This document shows positions 38,751 through 44,103 of a stretch of 44,103 nt of DNA, piece after piece. Position numbers and translations under genes: made by a program. The stretch lies in assembly GCA_019420305.1 (NCBI GenBank), contig JAHZHL010000018.1, forward strand, positions 1 to 44,103, given 5' to 3'. This DNA is from Bacillota bacterium. GTDB lineage: Bacteria > Bacillota > Clostridia > Peptostreptococcales > Anaerovoracaceae. Positions within the stretch are counted from its first letter, which is position 1. Each line of letters begins with the position of its first letter. The notes below the pieces were generated by a model. That model was not told where the DNA came from. It worked only from the letters and a program-made list of their open reading frames with translations, and made no database searches.

Positions 38751-40211
38751 ATGTTAAATGAACTCTTGATCGAAGAAATCATAAAGGAAGAGCGGATTTC
38801 TCCGGTTTACCAGCCTATCGTCTCCCTCTCCACAGGAGAAATTTTCGGATACGAAGCGCTCAGCCGGTTCGATCTTCAGAGAAACGGATCAGACACGGTT
38901 TCCACCCGAGATATTTTTCAGACCGCTTATCAGAGCGGCCAGCTGTGGGATCTGGAGCGGCTCTGCCGTAAGAAAGCACTGGAAGGAGCCAGGCATATTT
39001 CCCATGGACTGAAATTATTTCTCAATGTGTCCCCCAATGTCATCCACGACAATCAATTCCGGAGTGGGTTTACAAACAAATATCTGAATAAATACGGCAT
39101 CAGCACCACCGACGTTGTCTTTGAGCTGACAGAACACATGGCAATCGAAAATATGGACAGCTTTAAATCAGTACTCAACCACTACCGCAGGCAAGGATAC
39201 GAAACCGCCCTGGATGACGCGGGCGCCGGCGAGTCCGGCCTCAACACCCTCCTGGCGCTGAATCCCACTTACCTGAAGCTGGATATGGAAATCATCCGGG
39301 ACATCGAAAAACACCATAATAAGCGGTCACTCGTCAAGGCGTTTGTACAGTTTGCCAATACAAGCAACACCATCCTGATTGCCGAGGGAATTGAGACCGA
39401 AAAAGAGCTGGCTGTTCTTATCGAGCTGGGCGTGGATTACGGCCAGGGATTTTATCTGGGAAGGCCCGAGCCTCAGCTGAACCCTCTGCGCGCGGATATC
39501 CGCAAAACACTGTCCGGCCTGCTCCGGACTCCGCAAAAGACCGTTTACCAGCCCCTTACCCTCAAAAAAATTATGAAAAACGACGAAATCAACCAGTACA
39601 TCGACTCTGGAAATCTGTTTCTGGAACGCCTGGGTTACACGGAACATTCCAGGGTCCACAGCGCGAAGGTTTCCTGTACAGCGGGAAAAATTCTGGCAGA
39701 GCTCAACTATTCGGAAGAAGATATTGAGCTGGCCCGCATCGCTGGATACATGCACGATATCGGAAACTGCGTCAATCGCACGGATCACGCTCATACCGGC
39801 GGAATCCTCGCATTTCAGATTCTTACCAGAATGAACATCGATCCCGCGAAAATCGCGAAAATTGTCGGGGCCATCGGCAACCACGACGAAAGAACCGGAT
39901 GCGCTACCGAACCGATCTCCGCGGCGCTCATCATTGCGGACAAAACCGATGTGCGCAGAAACCGCGTCCGCAATCCGGAAAAAACCGATTTTGATATCCA
40001 CGATCGGGTCAACTATGCGGCAGTCTCGTCTGAACTTCAAATCCGTCCGGACAAGAAAGAAATTCAGCTTGATATTGAGCTGGATAATGAAATCTGCAGT
40101 ATCATGGATTATTTTGAAATCTTTCTCGAGCGGATGCTTATGTGCCGCAGAGCGGCGGAGGTGCTGGGCTGTACCTTCAAGCTAATCGCAAACGGCAGCC
40201 AGGTATTATAG
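38751..40211 (+). CDS. EAL domain plus HD domain protein (c-di-GMP phosphodiesterase type)
   Basis: A 486-aa cytoplasmic protein. Residues 10-250 are an EAL domain with the residues needed for catalysis: E35 (YEALSR), N92 (FLNVSP), E125 (FELTEH), D155-D156 (LDDAGAG), K176 (YLKLD), E212 (IAEGIET) and Q232 (GQGF). Residues 295-415 are an HD domain with H299, H335-D336 (YMHDIG) and H378-D379 (GNHDE). It should hydrolyse c-di-GMP; the HD part may act on a second nucleotide or finish the pGpG step. No GGDEF or sensor domain. ATG 38751 follows AGAAGG; an upstream TTG at 38745 is less likely. Confidence 0.88.
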   Translation: MLNELLIEEIIKEERISPVYQPIVSLSTGEIFGYEALSRFDLQRNGSDTVSTRDIFQTAYQSGQLWDLERLCRKKALEGARHISHGLKLFLNVSPNVIHDNQFRSGFTNKYLNKYGISTTDVVFELTEHMAIENMDSFKSVLNHYRRQGYETALDDAGAGESGLNTLLALNPTYLKLDMEIIRDIEKHHNKRSLVKAFVQFANTSNTILIAEGIETEKELAVLIELGVDYGQGFYLGRPEPQLNPLRADIRKTLSGLLRTPQKTVYQPLTLKKIMKNDEINQYIDSGNLFLERLGYTEHSRVHSAKVSCTAGKILAELNYSEEDIELARIAGYMHDIGNCVNRTDHAHTGGILAFQILTRMNIDPAKIAKIVGAIGNHDERTGCATEPISAALIIADKTDVRRNRVRNPEKTDFDIHDRVNYAAVSSELQIRPDKKEIQLDIELDNEICSIMDYFEIFLERMLMCRRAAEVLGCTFKLIANGSQVL

Positions 40212-40232
40212 CGCCTTCCCTTTCTGGCTGAT

Positions 40233-40261
40233 TTGACTTCCCCTCCGGCCGGTACTATAAT
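40233..40261 (+). promoter_or_regulatory. Promoter of the AEC-EamA transporter pair
   Basis: TTGACT (40233-40238), 17-bp spacer, TATAAT (40256-40261). Confidence 0.75.
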
Positions 40262-40299
40262 GGAAATTACAGGTTTTTTGATAAAAGGAGGGAAAATGA

Positions 40300-41217
40300 A
40301 TGGGCGGAACTGTGACTCAGCTGCTTAATCTGCAGGGAATGTTGTTTATTCTGATTATAGCCGGTATGGTGGCCGGAAAAAAGAAGCTGGTTTCCGCGGA
40401 AGGCCGGCGCTGCCTGACAAATGTCGTGCTTTACGTTATCCTGCCCTGCAATATTGTCAATTCTTTTGTAATGCCCTTCTCGATCCAGCTTTTGCTGGAT
40501 TTTCTCACGATCCTGCTGATTGCCGCGGGTCTTCAGATTTTCGCGGTGATTTTGAGCAAATTTCTGTTCAACCGCCTTGATGAGGATACCAAGGTTATCT
40601 TTCAATATGCCACTGTCTGCTCCAACTCCAGCTTTATGGGTTATCCCATAGCGGAAAGTATTTATGGAGCCGCGGGACTTTCCTATACGGCTATTTATCT
40701 CATTCCGCTGCGGATCGTTATGTGGTCCGCGGGAATTTCTTTTTTCTCGAAAGTCCGTAACTGGAAAGCTATGGTTTTAAAAGTGGCGCTGCATCCATGT
40801 ATGATCGCCGTGTATCTGGGGCTGCCTATTTTCTTTTTTCAGATTCCTCTGCCTCATGTCATCTCAGAAACCCTCACCACCCTCGGTGACTGCTGTACCG
40901 CCATGTCTATGCTTATTATTGGAATGCTGCTGACCGATGTAAACTGGAAAACGATGTTCTCGGTAAAACTCCTGCTCTTTTCGGCTCTGCGCCTGATCGT
41001 GCTTCCCGCTCTCGTCTGGGGCTTCTGCCTTGTCGCGCATATTGATCCGCTGGTTACCGGCGTTTCCGTCATTCTCACCGGAATGCCCGCCGGAACGACC
41101 ACCGCTTTGCTGGCCGCCCAGTATCATCGGGACGCGGAGCTTGGCTCAAAAGTAGTCGTGCTGACAACACTGCTGTCTCTGTTTACGATTACCGGGTGGA
41201 GCCTGATACTGAATTAA
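40300..41217 (+). CDS. AEC family transporter (auxin efflux carrier type)
   Basis: A 305-aa membrane protein with about ten hydrophobic helices. RRCLTNVVLYVILPCNIVNSF, the central CSNSSFMGYPIAESIYG and TGMPAGTTTALLAAQY near the end are the AEC/MleP pattern; bacterial members carry malate, malonate or similar small acids. The start at 40300 is used because AGGAGGG lies 7 nt away; an ATG at 40296 is out of frame. It is followed 16 bp later by an EamA transporter gene. Confidence 0.9.
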   Translation: MGGTVTQLLNLQGMLFILIIAGMVAGKKKLVSAEGRRCLTNVVLYVILPCNIVNSFVMPFSIQLLLDFLTILLIAAGLQIFAVILSKFLFNRLDEDTKVIFQYATVCSNSSFMGYPIAESIYGAAGLSYTAIYLIPLRIVMWSAGISFFSKVRNWKAMVLKVALHPCMIAVYLGLPIFFFQIPLPHVISETLTTLGDCCTAMSMLIIGMLLTDVNWKTMFSVKLLLFSALRLIVLPALVWGFCLVAHIDPLVTGVSVILTGMPAGTTTALLAAQYHRDAELGSKVVVLTTLLSLFTITGWSLILN

Positions 41218-41233
41218 GGAGGATCTATCTCTC

Positions 41234-42136
41234 ATGCAGACATCACAAAGTAACAGCGCGCGAAAAAAGGCGATGCTCCTGATGGCGCTCTGCGCGTGTC
41301 TTTGGAGCATCAGCGGGATTTTTATTAAATGGATTTCCTGGAGCCCGTTCCTTATTGCCGGCGGAAGAAGCCTGATTTCCGCAACGGTTCTCGGACTGTT
41401 TATGGCAGTTTTGCGAATCCGAATTCAGGTCTGCCGCTCTTCCCTATGTGCCGGCATCAGCCTGGGCGTATCCTTTCTGTGTTTTGTATCCGCCAACAAG
41501 CTGACTACTGCCGCCAACGCCATTGTACTTCAGTACACATCGCCTATCTTCATCCTTATTATTTCCGCGCTTTTTCTGCACCAGCAAATCAAAAAAAGAG
41601 AGACCGCGGTCGTATGCACCGCGGCGGCGGGAATCCTCCTCTTTTTTCTGGACCAGCTGTCTCCCGGCAATATCGCAGGCAATTTCCTGGGGATTCTGGC
41701 GGGACTCTTCCTGTCAATTATGTTCATATTGATCGGTCTTGCCGGAAACAACGATTCGATTCGCATGAGCGGGATTCTTTTCGCCCATATTTTTACTGCC
41801 CTTGTCGGGATTCCCGTTGGAGCATCCTTTACTGCTTCCATTTCCACCCGGGAGATCTGCCTCATCCTGATTCTGGGGATTTTCCAGCTGGGAATCCCTT
41901 ACATACTCTACGCAATCGCGGCCAAAGACTGCTCTCCTCTGGCCTGCTCACTCATTGGAATGCTGGAGCCTCTGCTTAATCCTGTCTGGGTCTTTCTCTT
42001 TGATGGTGAATCACCCGGCCCTTTCGCTCTGGCCGGAGCTGTCATTGTGATCACCGCTGTCACCTGCTGGTGCGTTATAGAAAATCGCAATCAGAGACTC
42101 TCAGAGCTTCCCACTGAAACAGAAAAATCTTCGTGA
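41234..42136 (+). CDS. EamA/DMT family transporter
   Basis: A 300-aa membrane protein with ten hydrophobic helices in two EamA repeats (first about residues 12-135, second 150-285). LMALCACLWSISGIFIKWI, TTAANAIVLQYTSPIFILI and SLIGMLEPLLNPVWVFLFDGE are the family landmarks. Members export metabolites or amino acids; no substrate can be assigned. RBS AAGGAGG, 16 bp after the AEC gene, so co-transcribed. Its last 46 bases overlap the end of the convergent acetyltransferase gene. Confidence 0.9.
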   Translation: MQTSQSNSARKKAMLLMALCACLWSISGIFIKWISWSPFLIAGGRSLISATVLGLFMAVLRIRIQVCRSSLCAGISLGVSFLCFVSANKLTTAANAIVLQYTSPIFILIISALFLHQQIKKRETAVVCTAAAGILLFFLDQLSPGNIAGNFLGILAGLFLSIMFILIGLAGNNDSIRMSGILFAHIFTALVGIPVGASFTASISTREICLILILGIFQLGIPYILYAIAAKDCSPLACSLIGMLEPLLNPVWVFLFDGESPGPFALAGAVIVITAVTCWCVIENRNQRLSELPTETEKSS

Positions 42137-42603
42137 GCGGGGCTCACACCGCTTGACGACAGCCAGTGGTACTCCATATCCACATGGGGAATACCATCCT
42201 CCAGATAAGGCTCGGAAATCCGCTCAAACCCAAGAGACGCGTAAAACTCCGTCAGATATTCCTGGGCGGCGATTTTAACAACCCTTTCATGGAGATAATC
42301 TGCCGCAAAGACCAGCGCTTTTTTCATCATGTGGCGCGCAAGACCGCTTCCCCGGGATTCCGATCGGACAACCACTCTGCCGATGGCGACGGTATCAAAC
42401 GTCTGCCCCTTTTCCAGAATCCGCAGATACCCCTGTATGATTCCGTTCTTTTCCACATACAAATGATAGGCGTTTCGATCTTTTCCGTCACAATCCGGAT
42501 AGATACATTCCTGTTCTACCACGAAGACATCCGCCCTCAGCTTGAGAATCTGGTATAATTCTTCGGCAGTCAGTTCATGGAAAGCTTTTATAATAATCCG
42601 CAT
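42091..42603 (-). CDS. ElaA-like GNAT N-acetyltransferase
   Basis: A 170-aa acetyltransferase of the ElaA group. LTAEELYQILKLRADVFVVEQECIYPDCDGKD near the start is diagnostic; GRVVVRSESRGSGLARHMM is the acetyl-CoA loop and EFYASLGFERISEPYLEDGIPHVDMEY the closing segment. Substrate unknown. The last 20 residues (after the conserved HVDMEYHW) lie in the overlap with the EamA gene and are not conserved. It starts 2 bp after the yjbQ stop, in the same minus-strand operon. Confidence 0.9.
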   Translation of the reverse strand: MRIIIKAFHELTAEELYQILKLRADVFVVEQECIYPDCDGKDRNAYHLYVEKNGIIQGYLRILEKGQTFDTVAIGRVVVRSESRGSGLARHMMKKALVFAADYLHERVVKIAAQEYLTEFYASLGFERISEPYLEDGIPHVDMEYHWLSSSGVSPAHEDFSVSVGSSESL

Positions 42604-42605
42604 GC

Positions 42606-43022
42606 TTATTCTCCAAGGATCTTAATCAGCACCCGCTTGTCCCGTTTGCCGTCAAACTCGTAATAAAAAATCTGCTCCCAGGTTCCAAAATCAAGCCGCC
42701 CGTCTGTAATCGCCACAACAGACTCCCGCCCCATAATCGTCCTCTTCAGATGCGCGTCAGCGTTGTCCTCATAGCCGTTATGTTGATACTGGCTGTAGGG
42801 CTTTTCCGGCGCCAGTTTTTCCAGCCACTTCTCATAATCCTGATGCAGGCCGCTTTCATCATCATTGATAAAAACCGACGCGGTGATATTCATGGCGTTT
42901 ACCAGCACCAGACCTTCTTTTACGCCGCTCTCATCTACCGCTTTCTGCACATCCTTTGTAATATTCACCAGTCCCCGCCTTGTGGGAAGATTGAAATACA
43001 ATTCCTTTCTGAACGACCGCAT
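42606..43022 (-). CDS. YjbQ family protein (UPF0047)
   Basis: A 138-aa protein of the YjbQ/UPF0047 family. RGLVNITKDVQKAV, GLVLVNAMNITASVFIND, DAHLKRTIMGRESVVAITDGRLDFGTWEQIFYYEFDG are the conserved core, the last with the GTWEQI metal- and ligand-site segment. Some members show weak thiamine-phosphate synthase activity; the real role is open. The start at 43022 has GGAGGTG ahead of it; a GTG at 43031 falls inside that site. Its first 92 bases overlap the end of the hydrolase gene in another frame. Confidence 0.9.
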   Translation of the reverse strand: MRSFRKELYFNLPTRRGLVNITKDVQKAVDESGVKEGLVLVNAMNITASVFINDDESGLHQDYEKWLEKLAPEKPYSQYQHNGYEDNADAHLKRTIMGRESVVAITDGRLDFGTWEQIFYYEFDGKRDKRVLIKILGE

Positions 43023-43998
43023 TTTTCGCACCTCCTTTTTCCGTTCCCTCGATAAACTCCATCATCGCATTCTCGTAATCGCCCGGATGATCCAGATACA
43101 GATCCGTATGCCCGCTGTCATCAACCGTTACAAGCTCTTTCTGGTTTTTCTCCATTGCCCGGAACAGGTCTCTTCCCATATAATATGGAGTCACCCGATC
43201 GGCTCTGCTGTTAAAAATCAGCACCGGCACCGTGGTTTTCCTTACATAGTCGCAGACATTCCCCTTCTCATAACCGTACCCGAGCCGCAGCTTCAGCGCC
43301 AGGTTTCCCATAGCCAGTTTGAAGTTCTCAGGGATCCAGTCCGTTTTTTTGGTCAGAAAAGCGGAGGCATCCCGAACATTGCTGACCGGACAGTCAAGAA
43401 TCGCGAAATCCAAATTTTCTTCCGCGCTCTTTGTCCTCAGATAAAACCCGATTGTCGCTCCGCCGATGGAAGATCCCCATCCGCCTACCAGGATCCCTTT
43501 TCCCGCGCAGCGCCTCACATATTCTACGCAGTCCCTGAAATCACGACTCTCCCAGTATCCGCAGGTCATATAAGGAGCCTTATTTTCTCCGGACTCCCGC
43601 TGATCGTATGTAAGGACGTTAAATCCGTGCCGCAACAGCATGGCCGCGACGGGGTAAGCGGTCAGCCGATTGCCGTTAAGGCCATGGGTCATCACCACGG
43701 TCTTTCGCTGACGGCTGCCATCGATGGTCAGGTAGTTCGCGGGAATGATATGACCGTCAAAGGAAGATTTGATCATAACCTTCTCCGCGTGATACGTCTT
43801 TTCAAACTGTGCCGTATCAAAGCCGCGCCGCTCCAGAATTTCCCGCTTGCATTCCAGAGTAGCCCTCTGCGGATCGACGGCATGGGCGACGGATGCGTTA
43901 AAAACATAGATTCCTGTTACGGTACAAACCGCTGCCGCAAGGACTGCCAAACACAAACAGATAAGGGCTGCGGCTTTTAAATATCTTTCCTTCTTCAT
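42931..43998 (-). CDS. Membrane-anchored alpha/beta hydrolase
   Basis: A 355-aa protein with one N-terminal membrane segment (about 9-34) and an outer alpha/beta-hydrolase domain. The nucleophile is S177 in GWGSSIGG, with likely D267 (NSRADRVTP) and H297 (DSGHTDLY); oxyanion loop at VVMTHGLNGNR. Homologues are called lysophospholipases or peptidases without proof. The C-terminal 30 residues past FIEGTEKG run into yjbQ and look unconserved. The ATG lies only 6 nt after a TATGAT -10, so the transcript may begin at the start codon. Confidence 0.85.
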   Translation of the reverse strand: MKKERYLKAAALICLCLAVLAAAVCTVTGIYVFNASVAHAVDPQRATLECKREILERRGFDTAQFEKTYHAEKVMIKSSFDGHIIPANYLTIDGSRQRKTVVMTHGLNGNRLTAYPVAAMLLRHGFNVLTYDQRESGENKAPYMTCGYWESRDFRDCVEYVRRCAGKGILVGGWGSSIGGATIGFYLRTKSAEENLDFAILDCPVSNVRDASAFLTKKTDWIPENFKLAMGNLALKLRLGYGYEKGNVCDYVRKTTVPVLIFNSRADRVTPYYMGRDLFRAMEKNQKELVTVDDSGHTDLYLDHPGDYENAMMEFIEGTEKGGAKNAVVQKGIVFQSSHKAGTGEYYKGCAESGR

Positions 43999-44004
43999 AC
44001 TCCT

Positions 44005-44033
44005 ATCATATCGGCTCCGGCTGTTCCTGTCAA
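44005..44033 (-). promoter_or_regulatory. Promoter of the hydrolase-yjbQ-elaA operon
   Basis: Minus strand TTGACA (44028-44033), 17-bp spacer, TATGAT (44005-44010). The initiation codon begins 6 nt after the -10. Confidence 0.75.
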
Positions 44034-44103
44034 ATCCAGCCAGCCGGGGGGCGGTGTCAAGTTGTTGTGGAGTTTTTGGTTGACAGATCCAAAATGATTA
44101 TCA

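Overview
The window looks like chromosomal DNA of a mid-GC Clostridia species, most likely Lachnospiraceae-like. This is inferred from strong AGGAGG-type ribosome binding sites, many TTGACA-N17-TATAAT promoters, a T-box leader before leuA, a PhoP-type direct repeat, and Firmicute gene families (RlmH, WalJ-like MBL hydrolase, DUF815 ATPase, AzlCD). No rRNA, tRNA, CRISPR array, complete insertion sequence or phage module was found.

Layout. 1-6.8 kb: acetyltransferase, an AT-rich methyltransferase, rlmH with an MBL hydrolase, rnhA, a cysteine desulfurase-family enzyme, and a DUF362 ferredoxin-like protein coupled to an AlkD-type protein. 6.8-9.9 kb: a ppx-ppk polyphosphate operon with three TTHACA repeats at 11-bp period upstream, the signature of a PhoP box. 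10.2-19.8 kb: SanA/YdcF-like protein, ilvE, ilvA, DUF815 ATPase, a beta-helix-like lipoprotein, an orphan HisD-family dehydrogenase, azlCD and a nitroreductase-like gene. 19.85-21.3 kb: a minus-strand trio of acidic coiled-coil protein, ArsC/Spx-like protein and a 59-aa membrane peptide.

21.4-26.9 kb is the operon ilvB-ilvN-ilvC-ilvD on the minus strand, interrupted between ilvC and ilvD by a three-copy 115-bp palindromic repeat. Divergent from it, 27.0-30.2 kb encodes two carboxyltransferase half-domains of urea-carboxylase type, a LamB/YcsF (PxpA) protein and a stand-alone biotin carrier, with no biotin carboxylase in the window. A regulator with a degenerate receiver and a SARP-like DNA-binding domain follows. 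31.2-33.1 kb is a MarR-MATE efflux operon with a dyad at the transcription start. 33.1-38.6 kb is the T-box-controlled leuA-leuC-leuD operon and a separately promoted leuB, with a tiny membrane ORF between them. The rest holds an EAL-HD c-di-GMP-type protein, AEC and EamA transporters, an ElaA-like acetyltransferase, YjbQ and a membrane-anchored alpha/beta hydrolase whose promoter predicts a leaderless mRNA.

Together the window carries almost a full branched-chain amino acid pathway (ilvA, ilvBN, ilvC, ilvD, ilvE, leuABCD) plus an AzlCD-type exporter, spread over several transcription units with different control signals. The most promising less-described system is the split carboxyltransferase/YcsF/biotin-carrier operon.
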